From Roseiarcus sp963774195 (GTDB taxonomy: Bacteria; Pseudomonadota; Alphaproteobacteria; Rhizobiales; Beijerinckiaceae): a stretch of DNA of 64,000 bases. Positions 1 through 8,531 of this stretch are shown piece by piece. The first letter of the stretch is position 1, and every line of letters begins with the position of its first letter. Under the pieces are notes generated by a model, which saw only the letters and a program-made list of their open reading frames with translations, searched no databases and had not been told where the DNA came from. The position numbers and the translations under genes are program-made. The DNA lies in contig CAVZDY010000004.1 in NCBI GenBank assembly GCA_963774195.1, positions 496,001 to 560,000 of the forward strand. Reading direction: 5' to 3'.

Positions 1-663
1 GCCCATGCGGGCGTCGCGCGGGCGCAGAACAACATCGGCGCCTGCTTCTCCGAGGGGTTCGGGGTGGCGCGCGACCCCGAACTCGCGATCAAATGGCTGA
101 CGCTCGCCGCCAACGGCGGCGATCCCGTCGGGCAGCGCAATCTCGCCACCGCCTACTTCAAGGGCATCGGCGTCGAGGCCGACCCCAAACGCGCCGCTGA
201 GCTCTATCGCCAGGCCGCCGAGCAAGGGGACGGCCCGGCGCAAGACATGCTGAGCTGGCTGCTGCTCGAGGGCGAGCCGACGCCGGCCGACATCGCAGAG
301 GGGCGCCGTTGGGCGCTCGCGGCGGCGGAGAACGGCGTCGCGACCGCCATGACGCGGCTCGGGATGTTCTATCACGACGCGATCGGCGTCGAGCGCGACG
401 CAGCGCTCGCCGTCGAATGGTGGCGGCGGGCGGCGGCGCTCGACGACGCCGACGGACAGGCGATGCTGGGCGCCGCGCTCTTTGTCGGACGCGGCGCCCC
501 GGCCGACCGGGTCGAGGCGCTCGCCTGGCTCCTCAAGGCCGAGCGCGGCGGCAGCACTTTGGCGGCCCGCTATATCGTCGCCGCGCGCGCGGCTTTGTCG
601 CCCGACGAGATCGCCGAAGCCGAAAGCCGCGCGCAACGCGCCTGCGAGAGTACGCCGGCATGA
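1..663 (+). CDS. Sel1-repeat (TPR-like) protein, 5' end outside window
   Basis: The open frame is already running at base 1 and ends at TGA 661-663, giving about 220 visible residues. It consists of tandem Sel1-like repeats of roughly 36 residues with the usual signature (A..G...A...L...Y..G.GV..D...A..W...AA..G). Sel1 repeats form helical hairpins that scaffold protein-protein contacts; no enzymatic role is implied. The stop overlaps the selB start as ATGA, so the two genes are probably translationally coupled and in one operon. In sel operons of this group selA often lies upstream, which would be outside this window (inference). The N-terminus and any signal peptide cannot be seen. Confidence 0.85.
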   Translation, partial: AHAGVARAQNNIGACFSEGFGVARDPELAIKWLTLAANGGDPVGQRNLATAYFKGIGVEADPKRAAELYRQAAEQGDGPAQDMLSWLLLEGEPTPADIAEGRRWALAAAENGVATAMTRLGMFYHDAIGVERDAALAVEWWRRAAALDDADGQAMLGAALFVGRGAPADRVEALAWLLKAERGGSTLAARYIVAARAALSPDEIAEAESRAQRACESTPA

Positions 664-2732
664 TCATCGGCACGGCCGGCCACATCGACCACGGCAAGAC
701 CGCTTTGGTCAAAGCGCTCACCGGGGTCGACGGCGACCGGCTGAAGGAAGAGAAGGCGCGCGGCATCACGATCGAGCTCGGCTTCGCCTATCAGCCGATC
801 GAGGGCGGCCGCACGCTCGGCTTCGTCGACGTGCCGGGGCACGAGCGCTTCGTCCATACGATGTTGGCCGGCGCGAGCGGCATCGATTTCGCGCTGATGG
901 TCGTCGCCGCCGACGACGGGATCATGCCGCAGACGCTGGAGCATCTGGCGATCGTCGACCTGCTCGGCATTCGGCGCGGCATCGTGGCGCTGACCAAGGC
1001 CGATCTCGCCACGCCCGAGCGCCTCGCCGAAGTCACGGCGGCGATCGAACAGACAACCGCCGGCACGGCGCTGGAGGGGGCCGAGGTGCTGCCGGTCTCG
1101 GCGCTGACCGGCCAGGGCGTCGCCGAACTCGGCGCCCGCCTCGCCGCTGCGGCAGCCGAGACGACCGACCGCTCGGCGGACGGCCGCTTCCGCCTCGCCG
1201 TCGATCGCGCCTTCACCCTGACTGGCGTCGGCGTCGTCGTCACCGGCACGGTGCTGTCGGGCGCCGTCCGGGTCGGCGATCAGGTGACGATGAGCCCCTC
1301 CGGCCTCTCGGCGCGCGTGCGCTCGCTGCACGCTCAGAACGCACCGGCCGAGATTGGCCGCGCCGGCGACCGCTGCGCGCTCAATCTGGCGGGGCAAGCC
1401 ATCTCCAAGGATGCGATCCACCGCGGCGACGTCGTGCTCGATCCGGCGTTGCACGCGCCGACCGATCGGATCGACGCCAGGCTGCGCGTGCTGCCCGGCG
1501 AAGCCAAGCCGGTCGGCCAGTGGTTCCCGGTCCGGCTGCATCACGCCGCGGCCGAGGTCGGCGCGCGGATCGTCCTGTTGGACGGCGCGCCGATCCCGCC
1601 GGGCGGCGCGGCCGACGTGCAGTTGGTGCTCGACAAGCCGATCGCCGCCGCGGCACAGGATCGCTTCGTCATTCGCGACGTCTCCGCGCAGCGCACGATC
1701 GGCGGCGGACGCTTCCTCGACCTGCGGCCGCCGAGCCGTCGGCGCAATACGCCCGAGCGACAGGCGCAGCGCGCGGCGCTCACGACGCCCGACGCCGCGG
1801 CGGCGTTCCTCGCCCTGCTCGAGGCGCCGCCCTTCGCCGCGGATCTTGCGGCCTTGGCGCGCGACCACGCGCTGACCGAGGCGCTCACGGAGCGGCTGGT
1901 CAAGCAATCGGGCCTCGTGCTCATCGAATCCGGCGCAGCGAAAATCGCCATGGCGCCGCAGCGCTGGCGTTCATTCGCCGACGGTATGAAGGAACAGCTC
2001 GCCGCCTATCACGCCGAGAATCCCGATCATCAAGGCATTGGGCGCGAGAAGCTGCGATTAGCGTCGCAGCCGCGCCTGGCGGCGCCGGTCTTCGTCACGG
2101 CGCTGCAGCAACTGGCGCGCACGGGCGACATCGCGCTCGACGGCGCCTTCGTGCGTCTCTCGACCCACACCGCGCGGCTCGCCCCGGGCGACGAGAAGGC
2201 CTGGGCCGATATCGCGCCAATGCTCGGCGGTGAAGCGCGGTTCCGTCCGCCCCGCGTGCGCGACATCGCGAACACGACTGGACGGCCGGAGCGCGACGTG
2301 CGGCGGCTGCTGAAGCTCGCGGGCCGAATGGGCTGGGCGGACGAAATCGCGCAAGACCACTTCTTCCTGCGGCCGACAGTGCAGGAAATGGTCGCCATCG
2401 CCGCCGAGGAGACGGAGCGGGCCGAGGGCGGCGCCTTCACTGCCGCGCAGTTCCGCGACCGCGTCGACAACGGCCGGAAGGTGGCGATCCAGATTCTCGA
2501 ATTCTTCGATCGCCACGGCGTCACCTTGCGCCAGGGGGACTTGCGGCGGATCAACCGTCGGTTACTAGACTTGTTCGGGCCGGTCGTGCTTTCAGCAGGC
2601 GCAGCGAATGGAAGAGAAACGTTCCTGGTGGGGCGTTCGGACTTCAAATCCGAGTGGGGCGGCAAGACTGCTCCAGGTGGGTTCGACTCCCACTCTCTTC
2701 CGCCAACCTCTTCTCAGAACGGATCGCGATGA
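660..2732 (+). CDS. selB: SelB, selenocysteine-specific translation elongation factor
   Basis: SelB is the GTPase that delivers Sec-tRNA to UGA codons marked by a SECIS hairpin. The start is ATG 660, overlapping the upstream stop, and gives the classic N-terminus MIIGTAGHIDHGKT (G1 loop), then DVPGHERF (G3) and TKAD (G4). EF-Tu-like domains II/III follow and then the C-terminal winged-helix domains that bind SECIS; a typical SelB terminus (GDLRRINRRLLDLF) falls near residue 635. The frame does not stop there: it stays open through the whole tRNA-Sec gene and ends at TGA 2730-2732, for 690 residues against about 614-640 usual. The last 40 residues are therefore tRNA gene read as protein. The stop overlaps the next ATG (ATGA). 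Confidence 0.93.
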   Translation: MIIGTAGHIDHGKTALVKALTGVDGDRLKEEKARGITIELGFAYQPIEGGRTLGFVDVPGHERFVHTMLAGASGIDFALMVVAADDGIMPQTLEHLAIVDLLGIRRGIVALTKADLATPERLAEVTAAIEQTTAGTALEGAEVLPVSALTGQGVAELGARLAAAAAETTDRSADGRFRLAVDRAFTLTGVGVVVTGTVLSGAVRVGDQVTMSPSGLSARVRSLHAQNAPAEIGRAGDRCALNLAGQAISKDAIHRGDVVLDPALHAPTDRIDARLRVLPGEAKPVGQWFPVRLHHAAAEVGARIVLLDGAPIPPGGAADVQLVLDKPIAAAAQDRFVIRDVSAQRTIGGGRFLDLRPPSRRRNTPERQAQRAALTTPDAAAAFLALLEAPPFAADLAALARDHALTEALTERLVKQSGLVLIESGAAKIAMAPQRWRSFADGMKEQLAAYHAENPDHQGIGREKLRLASQPRLAAPVFVTALQQLARTGDIALDGAFVRLSTHTARLAPGDEKAWADIAPMLGGEARFRPPRVRDIANTTGRPERDVRRLLKLAGRMGWADEIAQDHFFLRPTVQEMVAIAAEETERAEGGAFTAAQFRDRVDNGRKVAIQILEFFDRHGVTLRQGDLRRINRRLLDLFGPVVLSAGAANGRETFLVGRSDFKSEWGGKTAPGGFDSHSLPPTSSQNGSR
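2610..2705 (+). tRNA. selC: tRNA-Sec (anticodon UCA)
   Basis: A 96-nt gene with all tRNA-Sec hallmarks. The 8-bp acceptor stem (GGAAGAGA 2610-2617 with TCTCTTCC 2694-2701) is perfectly paired; the discriminator G is followed by encoded CCA (2703-2705). The anticodon stem is TCGGA/TCCGA around loop CTTCAAA (2642-2648), putting UCA at 2644-2646. A long variable arm lies at about 2654-2676, and the 5-bp T stem GTGGG/CCCAC encloses TTCGACT (2677-2693). It lies entirely inside the open selB frame. Its presence matches the UGA-containing fdoG downstream. Confidence 0.96.
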
Positions 2733-3109
2733 CGTCGCCGCGCAGCACCGATTTCGACGATTGGCTGGTCACGACTTTCGAGAAAGCCGGCTCCTTCACC
2801 ATGCTGATCGTGCTGGTGGAGATCAGCGAGACGTCGGTTACGCTGCTGCGGTCCTCCTATCTGCACGTAATCGGCGACGACCCGCGCTGGCCCGACATGG
2901 TGCAGATGTTCGCCGCCTCGGGCGCCCGCTGGAACGGCGCGGCCTTCTTCCGCGCCGACCGCAACGGCCTGGTGAAAGACGACCTCGCCAAGCGGCGCCT
3001 GGCGGAGCTCGTCCACCATCTGCAAGGCGACCGCTCGCTCATCAACGAGGGCGAGTTCTTCGACGCGGCCGGCTTGCGCCTGAAGATCGAAGAGATCGTG
3101 CGGCATTAA
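2729..3109 (+). CDS. Small conserved-looking protein of unknown function downstream of selC
   Basis: This encodes 126 residues from ATG 2729, which overlaps the TGA of the selB frame (ATGA). There is no clear Shine-Dalgarno, so translation probably depends on coupling to the selB frame. The protein is soluble and mixed alpha/beta in character, without signal peptide or membrane segment. Visible stretches are FDDWLVTTFEKAGSFTMLIV, an RSSYLHVIGDDPRWPDMVQMF segment and a C-terminal helix rich in Leu and Glu. I do not recognise the family. Its position in the sel operon is the only hint of a role; the frame and base composition look genuinely coding. Confidence 0.7.
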   Translation: MTSPRSTDFDDWLVTTFEKAGSFTMLIVLVEISETSVTLLRSSYLHVIGDDPRWPDMVQMFAASGARWNGAAFFRADRNGLVKDDLAKRRLAELVHHLQGDRSLINEGEFFDAAGLRLKIEEIVRH

Positions 3110-3130
3110 GTTCCGCCTGCCGCTGTCGAG

Positions 3131-3250
3131 CGTCTTGGCCCGGCTCGACCCGGCCATCCACGCGGCAGCCGCCGCTCAAAGGCCTCGACGATCGCGGCAG
3201 CTGCCGGCGTGGATGCCCGGCACAAGCTGCACAAGGCCGGGCATGACGAC
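3131..3250. repeat. Palindromic intergenic repeat (WPGSSPAMT-type)
   Basis: The left arm CGTCTTGGCCCGGCTCGACCCGGCCATCCACG (given here as positions 3131-3162) is partnered by a right part at 3209-3250 containing GTGGATGCCCGG and GGCCGGGCATGACGA. This is the common alphaproteobacterial intergenic palindrome, related to the copy at 6751-6902. It probably forms a hairpin in the transcript after the sel operon. Confidence 0.7.
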
Positions 3251-3283
3251 CCCCGCAGGCTGTTTTCGTTTCTACGGACAGCC

Positions 3284-3394
3284 TCACGCCAGCGCGGCGC
3301 TCTTGATGATCGCGGCGACGGCGTCCGGCCTCGACACGTAGACCGCGTGGCTGCCGTTGGTCTCCACCACCGTCGCGCGGGCGCGCTCGGCCAT
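3284..3394 (-). pseudogene. Remnant of an alpha/beta hydrolase C-terminus
   Basis: On the minus strand, 36 residues from an in-frame ATG at 3394 down to TGA at 3284 read MAERARATVVETNGSHAVYV and then a short helix ending SAALA. This matches the C-terminus of chloroperoxidase/haloperoxidase-like alpha/beta hydrolases, where the catalytic His sits in a VE..GSHA.Y.S.P..VA..I context. A stop codon lies immediately upstream and the rest of the gene is missing; bases up to about 3530 show only degenerate sequence. Family assignment is by motif memory, so the exact parent gene is uncertain. Confidence 0.6.
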
Positions 3395-3588
3395 GAGGTG
3401 CTAGGCCGGCGGGGGATCATCCGGTCGTCGGTCGGCGCCCTCCTCTTGCGTCACCACGCGCACAGCTTCAGCCGAGAATCGGCCGGCCCGCAGCAAGCGC
3501 CTCCACCCGGATTGTCCGACGCGCGGAGCGCTGCATGACCGAAAACGCGGCGGCGGCCATCATCGTGCCCGATGTGGCCGCCCTCCGC

Positions 3589-4230
3589 TCAAATCACCAC
3601 GACTTTCGTCCCTTTTCCGACCCGGTCGAACAGGTCGATGACGTCGGCGTTGAGCATGCGGATGCAGCCGGACGATACGGCCTTGCCGATGCTTCTGGGA
3701 TCATTGGTGCCGTGGATGCGGAACAATGTGTCCTTGTTGCCCTCAAAGAGATAGAGGGCGCGGGCGCCGAGGGGGTTTTCCAAGCCGCCGTCGGCGTGAG
3801 CCGGCAGATCGTGTTGGCGGGCCAGCATTTCCGGCGGCGGGGTCCAGCCGGGCCAGAACGCCTTGCGGCCCACCGCGGCCACGCCCTTCCAGGCGAATCC
3901 CTGCCGGCCGACGCCGATGCGATATTCGATCGCGCGTCCGTCGCCCAACGAGAGAAAGAGTTTGCGCAACTTGGTGTTCACGGTCAGCGTTCCCGCGTCT
4001 TCTCCCGTGGGATCCTGGACCATCCTGCGACTCGACAGGCTCATGTCGACGTCGCGATCGAAGCCGCCCGGCGTCGAATAGTAGGGATCGGCGTCCGGCG
4101 GCAGGTAGTCCGGCGCCCCCACGATTGGCGAAGACGGCGGCGGCGGCTCGATTGCTCCCGCAACAGCGCTGCCCGTCGCTAGAGCCACGCTCGCCGCGCC
4201 GACAATGAGAAGGCTTCGCGTAAAAGACAT
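3589..4230 (-). CDS. L,D-transpeptidase (YkuD domain), exported
   Basis: 213 residues with an N-terminal signal peptide (SFTRSLLIVGAASVALATGS, cleavage near AVAGA). A short proline-rich linker follows, then a YkuD catalytic domain from about residue 80 to the end. The diagnostic pair is present: His in FRIHGTNDP and the nucleophile Cys in SSGCIRM, followed by NADVIDLFDRV and a TKVVVI terminus. Enzymes of this family make 3-3 crosslinks in peptidoglycan or attach outer-membrane proteins to it, in the periplasm. It is a monocistronic minus-strand gene between the sel block and selD, and its placement there is probably incidental. Confidence 0.9.
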   Translation of the reverse strand: MSFTRSLLIVGAASVALATGSAVAGAIEPPPPSSPIVGAPDYLPPDADPYYSTPGGFDRDVDMSLSSRRMVQDPTGEDAGTLTVNTKLRKLFLSLGDGRAIEYRIGVGRQGFAWKGVAAVGRKAFWPGWTPPPEMLARQHDLPAHADGGLENPLGARALYLFEGNKDTLFRIHGTNDPRSIGKAVSSGCIRMLNADVIDLFDRVGKGTKVVVI

Positions 4231-4469
4231 GCGCCGCCACTCTTTTGAGCGCCTAAAATGTGGGGAACAATGCGGCGAAAATCGGGGTCTGCTCCCTCGG
4301 TCCCGAAAGGACTATTGCGCAGGGCAAATATTTATACTGATTACCCATACCCCTTGGCGGAGCGCCTTCGGTCGGCACTGCTGCGACGCGTCATCGCTCT
4401 TCCGAGAAGGGCTTAATCCGGTCTGATCCGAATTTCCGGGCCGCGGTGAACCCCAAAGCTCGAACATCC

Positions 4470-5516
4470 TCAAACTATGCGCACGACCGGCTCGCCCTCA
4501 GTGACGGCGCCGATGATGCGCGCGCGCGGATAACCCGCCGCCTCGATGCTGTCGCGGATACTCTGCGCGCGCGAAGCCGAGCAGGCGACGAGGAGGCCGC
4601 CGGAGGTTTGCGGGTCGGTGAGCAGCGCGCGGCGCCAATCGGGGAAGTCAGGCGGCAGGACCACCGCGGCCCCGTAGCTCTCCCAGTTGCGCCCCGACGC
4701 GCCCGTGACATAGCCGGCCTCGGCCAATTCCCCGGCCCTGGAGAGCAGCGGGATGTTGGCATAGCCGATCTCGAGCCCGAGCCCGCTGCCGCGCGCGAGT
4801 TCCAGCGCATGGCCGAGCACGCCGAAGCCCGTCACGTCGGTCATGCCGTGCACGTCCTCGTCTTCCGCCAGCGTCGCGCCGATGCGGTTGAGCAGCGTCG
4901 TCGAAGCGATCATCTCGGCATAGGCGTCCTCCGGCAGCGCCTGCTTCTTGAAGGCCGCCGAATAGATGCCGACGCCGACGCCCTTGGTGAGGATCAGCGC
5001 GTCGCCGGGGCGAGCGCCGGAGTTGCGGCGGATCGTCGCAGGTTTGCCAAGGCCGATCACCGCCAGGCCGTAAATCGGCTCGGGCGCGTCGATCGAATGG
5101 CCGCCGGCGACCGGGATGCCGGCCTCGGCACAGATCGAAGCGCCGCCTTCGAGGATCGCGCGCACGGTCTCGACCGGCAGCTTACCCAGCGGCATTCCGA
5201 GGATCGCCAGCGCCATCAGCGGTTTGCCGCCCATCGCGTAAATGTCAGACACCGCATTGGCGGCGGCGATCCGGCCGAAGTCTCTGGGGTCGTCGACCAT
5301 TGGCATGAAGAAGTCGGTCGTCGCGATGATGCAGCGCTCGTCGTCGAGCTGCCAGACGGCCGCGTCGTCGCCGGTCTCGGTTCCGACCAGCAATTGCGCA
5401 TAGGGCGCGGCGCGCGGCTGGTCGGCGAGCAGTTGTTGCAACACGGAAGGCGCGAGCTTGCAGCCGCAACCGCCGCCATGAGCAAGCTCAGTCAGTCGGA
5501 AGGATTCTGTCGGCAT
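4470..5516 (-). CDS. selD: SelD, selenide, water dikinase (selenophosphate synthase)
   Basis: 348 residues. SelD makes selenophosphate from selenide and ATP, the selenium donor for Sec-tRNA synthesis. The N-terminal catalytic motif HGGGCGCKLAP (residues 13-23) carries Cys at the position that is Cys or Sec in this family, and the adjacent Lys. The AIRS-type Gly/Asp-rich motifs follow: TDFFMPMVDDP, NAVSDIYAMGGKP, GGHSIDAPEPIYGLAVIG, LTKGVGVG, MTDVTGFGVLGHA and DPQTSGGLL. The length is typical. It is transcribed away from the adjacent permease gene, with a 165-bp divergent promoter region. With SelB and selC it supports synthesis of the selenoprotein FdoG. Confidence 0.95.
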   Translation of the reverse strand: MPTESFRLTELAHGGGCGCKLAPSVLQQLLADQPRAAPYAQLLVGTETGDDAAVWQLDDERCIIATTDFFMPMVDDPRDFGRIAAANAVSDIYAMGGKPLMALAILGMPLGKLPVETVRAILEGGASICAEAGIPVAGGHSIDAPEPIYGLAVIGLGKPATIRRNSGARPGDALILTKGVGVGIYSAAFKKQALPEDAYAEMIASTTLLNRIGATLAEDEDVHGMTDVTGFGVLGHALELARGSGLGLEIGYANIPLLSRAGELAEAGYVTGASGRNWESYGAAVVLPPDFPDWRRALLTDPQTSGGLLVACSASRAQSIRDSIEAAGYPRARIIGAVTEGEPVVRIV

Positions 5517-5681
5517 GGCGAAGCTCTCGTTGAAAGGAAAGCGCCTCGTGTTCCATCCGAGGCCTTACGACACCAATAGCGCACTCTTGCTCAGGCGCGA
5601 AACGAATCGCCACGGAGAGATTGCGGCGGACGCGCGCCTCAGGCTATCTGGCTCGGGGCAAAAAGTAGAGCAAAGCGTAAA

Positions 5682-6713
5682 ATGAACAAAGTCCAAGACT
5701 TGAGCAAGGCGCTTGCCCCAGTGGTCTTCGCGATGATCGCAATTGCCGGTCTCTATTATGTGAAATGGGCGCCCTATACGAGCCGCGCGTTCGTCGCCGC
5801 CGCCAATCATTCGATCGGCTCCTCGATCCTGATGGGAAGAGCCGCCGCGCCACCGGCGCCGTCCCTCGACGCGGCGGTCGGCTACGCCCTGGCCTATGGC
5901 AAGGCGATCTGGCAGGCGCTCGTGCTCGGCCTGCTGCTCGGCTCCGGAATCCAGGCGCTGCTGCCGGCCAGTGCGGTGGCGAAACTGCTTGGCCGAACCT
6001 CGTTCGGCAGCGCGCTCGCTGGTGGCCTGCTCGGCATGCCGGCGATGATGTGCACTTGCTGCGCGGCGCCTGTGGTGGCGGGCCTGCGGGAACGACGCGC
6101 TTCCCCCGGCGCGGCCATCGCCTTCTGGCTCGGCAACTCCGTGCTGAACCCCGCGACGCTAGTCTTCACGGGGTTCGTTCTCGGTTGGAACTGGACGGCG
6201 CTGCGCCTCGCACTGGGCGCCCTGATGGTGTTCGGCCTCGGCTATCTGATCAACCGGATGACGACGGCGCAAGCCGAATTCGCTCATCTCGGCGCTCCTG
6301 AGCGCGATGGCGCGTTCCTGCGCTGGGTGAAGATTCTCGTGCGGATGACGCTGCGGTTGGTCCCGGAATATGTGGTGCTCGTGCTTCTGCTGGGCGCGGC
6401 GCGCGCTTGGCTGTTCCCGCACATCGGGCCGGATATCGACAATCATCTGGGATGGATCGTGGCGCTCGCCGTCGCCGGAGCGGTCTTCGTGATCCCGACG
6501 GCCGGCGAGGTCCCGATCATTCAGGCGATGCTGTCGCTCGGCATGGGCGTCGGCCCGGCGGGCGCCTTGCTGATGACGCTGCCGCCGATCAGCGCGCCGT
6601 CCCTCGCCATGCTGATGCGCTCCTTTGCGCCGGAGCGCCTCGCGCTCGTTGTCGCGGTGGTGGTCGCGTTCGGGATCGTAGGGGGCCTGCTAGCGGTCTG
6701 GCTGGGGTTCTGA
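5682..6713 (+). CDS. ArsP_1/DUF318-family permease (YraQ-like)
   Basis: 343 residues with eight or more hydrophobic segments. The family signature is clear: GLLGMPAMMCTCCAAPVVAG (Cys-Thr-Cys-Cys near residue 125), followed by FWLGNSVLNPATLVFTGF, and a second-half repeat GAVFVIPTAGEVPIIQAMLS with GALLMTLPPISAPS. ArsP-type members export trivalent methylated or phenyl arsenicals; most of the family is uncharacterised. It starts 165 bp from and divergent to selD and is convergent with fdhE, so it sits inside the selenium/formate dehydrogenase block. A role in moving selenium or another metalloid is possible, but this is inference. There is no strong ribosome binding site before ATG 5682. Confidence 0.82.
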   Translation: MNKVQDLSKALAPVVFAMIAIAGLYYVKWAPYTSRAFVAAANHSIGSSILMGRAAAPPAPSLDAAVGYALAYGKAIWQALVLGLLLGSGIQALLPASAVAKLLGRTSFGSALAGGLLGMPAMMCTCCAAPVVAGLRERRASPGAAIAFWLGNSVLNPATLVFTGFVLGWNWTALRLALGALMVFGLGYLINRMTTAQAEFAHLGAPERDGAFLRWVKILVRMTLRLVPEYVVLVLLLGAARAWLFPHIGPDIDNHLGWIVALAVAGAVFVIPTAGEVPIIQAMLSLGMGVGPAGALLMTLPPISAPSLAMLMRSFAPERLALVVAVVVAFGIVGGLLAVWLGF

Positions 6714-6750
6714 CCGCGAAGGGCGCGCGGAACGCCCGCTCGCTTCCCGC

Positions 6751-6902
6751 GTCTTGGCCGGGCTTGACCCGGCCATCCACGCCGTGCCGTTCGCGCGGCG
6801 TATTATTGCGAATCGGCAAGCGTCGAAGTCGGCTTGCGATGTCAAATGACGACTTTGCGCCGCGGCGGGACGTGGGTGGCCGGGTCAAGCCCGGCCAAGA
6901 CG
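6751..6902. repeat. Palindromic intergenic repeat between convergent genes
   Basis: Arms at 6751-6780 (GTCTTGGCCGGGCTTGACCC, continuing GGCCATCCAC) and 6872-6902 (GTGGGTGGCCGGGTCAAGCC, continuing CGGCCAAGACG) are near-perfect inverted copies, with about 90 bp of unique sequence between. It sits between the ends of the permease and fdhE genes, where a bidirectional terminator could act. It is the same family as 3131-3250. Confidence 0.8.
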
Positions 6903-6934
6903 GCCCTACCGCCGTCCCTTCCTGAACAATCGTC

Positions 6935-7864
6935 TCAGCCCGCCAGCAGGAACGGATTCGGCGCGTGGCGCGCCCAGCCGGCTTCGCCGACCATGATGTC
7001 GAGCCCGAGCGAAGCGAGGTCGTCGGCGAACGGGTCCACCTTCATGTCCTGCTTCTGATAGAGCGACTTTACGTAGGTGTGGCACTCGTCGCAGGTCTCG
7101 GCCTTCACCGCGCCGTTGTCGCCCTCGACGCCCTTCAACGACAGCGTGCGCGAGTCGCCGCACGTCACGCAGATCGCCCGCACATGGTTCCACGCCGTGC
7201 CGCAGAGCGAGCAATAGAGATATCGCGCTCCCGGCGTCGAGCCGGACGCCGTGACGACGCCGGAGACGGGGGGCGAGCCGCAGCACGGACACAAGTTCCG
7301 CTCGGGAAGCAGCCGCAGTTCCGATACCGGCAATTCGGCGGCGAGCCGCGTGAAGTAGACTTGCAAAGCCGCGGCTACGTAAAGCGCCGCTCCGGCGTCG
7401 GCCGTCTCGACAGCGCCTTGCAGGAAGGCGTCGGCGAGGCTCTCGATCGCCCCAGAAGAACGCACGCGCAGGTCCGTCATGGCCTTGCGCGCCGCCGCAG
7501 GCGCTTCGTCCGCTTCGAGGCTGTCGAGCATCAGCGCGAGGCCCTTGCGCCACACCGGATTGCGGCGATGGCCGTCCGCCGCCAGCGGCGGCATGCGCGC
7601 CTCGACCGTCTGCCGTACAGAGGCGAGGTCAGGAGCGGGAACGGGGCCGAGCCTGGCGGCGGCGTCGCTCTGAGCGTCGGAAACACGCGCCATGAAGCGC
7701 AGCCAATCCGCCATCGGATGATCCTCGGCGAGCGCGGCGAGCCGCTCCGCCGTTTTGGCGAAACGCTTCGCGGGATCCGGTAGGATCAAAAGTTCCGGCG
7801 CCTTGACCCCGCCGAGCGGATTTCCGGCCCAGGCCCCCTTGGGGGCAACTTCGCCCTGTCTCAC
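6935..7864 (-). CDS. fdhE: FdhE, formate dehydrogenase accessory protein
   Basis: 309 residues. FdhE is a cytoplasmic zinc/iron-binding rubredoxin-like protein needed for maturation of respiratory formate dehydrogenases before Tat export. Four CxxC motifs typical of the family are present in the C-terminal half: LCPCCGSPP, YCSLCGTAW, ICVTCGD and TCDECHTYVK. The last is followed by the conserved YVKSLYQ segment and a DPFADDLASLGLDIM tail. It is the last gene of fdoGHI-fdhE, only 4 nt after the fdoI stop, so almost certainly co-transcribed and co-translated with it. Confidence 0.94.
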   Translation of the reverse strand: MRQGEVAPKGAWAGNPLGGVKAPELLILPDPAKRFAKTAERLAALAEDHPMADWLRFMARVSDAQSDAAARLGPVPAPDLASVRQTVEARMPPLAADGHRRNPVWRKGLALMLDSLEADEAPAAARKAMTDLRVRSSGAIESLADAFLQGAVETADAGAALYVAAALQVYFTRLAAELPVSELRLLPERNLCPCCGSPPVSGVVTASGSTPGARYLYCSLCGTAWNHVRAICVTCGDSRTLSLKGVEGDNGAVKAETCDECHTYVKSLYQKQDMKVDPFADDLASLGLDIMVGEAGWARHAPNPFLLAG

Positions 7865-7868
7865 GAAC

Positions 7869-8531
7869 TCATCCCCTCCGGGTGCGCGGCCGCGGTCCTG
7901 TCGAACCGGATTCGGCCAAGCTGCGCAACCACGCGCGGTGATGGCGCCACGCCCATCCAGGAGTGACGTAGCCCTGCGTCATGGCCCGGATCGAGCCCTT
8001 CACCCAGATCGCCGCGTAGACGTGGATGATCCATACGAGGATCGCCGCAATCGCGCAGAGCGAATGGAGCAGCACCGCGATCCGCTGCGTCTCGATCGAG
8101 GTGTAGGTCGAGAAATAGACCTCCCAGATCGCGAGGCCCGTGATGAACAAGATCGGAACCAGGAACGTCATCGACCAGAAGACGAACTTCTGGCCCGCAT
8201 TGAAGCGGGCGACCTCGGGAACGCCCTCCTCTTCGTTGACGATCACTTGAGGGATAGCGGCCAGCCACGCCGCGTCCGCCCGGGTCGGGAAATTGTCGCG
8301 CAAGAATTGGAAGAAGAGGCCGAGGTAGCTCAGCATCAGCACGACGCCGAACCAGGGATGCGCCGCCCGCATCCACTGCCCCCCGCCGAACAGTGCGGAC
8401 AGCGGGTACATCAGCGGATGGAACATCGCCAAGCCGGACAGCAGCAGCAGCACGAAGCAAATGCCGGTGATCCAGTGGTTGATTCGAGCCGCAGCCGTGT
8501 TGCGGGTCAGCGTGCCCTCACGGTGGGTCAT
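7869..8531 (-). CDS. fdoI: Formate dehydrogenase gamma subunit, cytochrome b556
   Basis: 220 residues with four membrane helices (around residues 18-40, 55-80, 115-135 and 150-175). This is the di-haem b membrane anchor that passes electrons from the beta subunit to quinone. Haem-ligand type histidines occur in INHWITG near the N-terminus, AAHPWFG, LLHSLCA and WIIHVYAA. The start ATG overlaps the fdoH stop as ATGA. The C-terminus is short and Arg-rich. Length and topology match FdnI/FdoI. Confidence 0.93.
   Translation of the reverse strand: MTHREGTLTRNTAAARINHWITGICFVLLLLSGLAMFHPLMYPLSALFGGGQWMRAAHPWFGVVLMLSYLGLFFQFLRDNFPTRADAAWLAAIPQVIVNEEEGVPEVARFNAGQKFVFWSMTFLVPILFITGLAIWEVYFSTYTSIETQRIAVLLHSLCAIAAILVWIIHVYAAIWVKGSIRAMTQGYVTPGWAWRHHRAWLRSLAESGSTGPRPRTRRG

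Noticed and set aside
309..659. N-terminal extension of SelB by 117 codons
   Set aside because: It is the Sel1-repeat gene read in another frame; the conserved SelB start is ATG 660.
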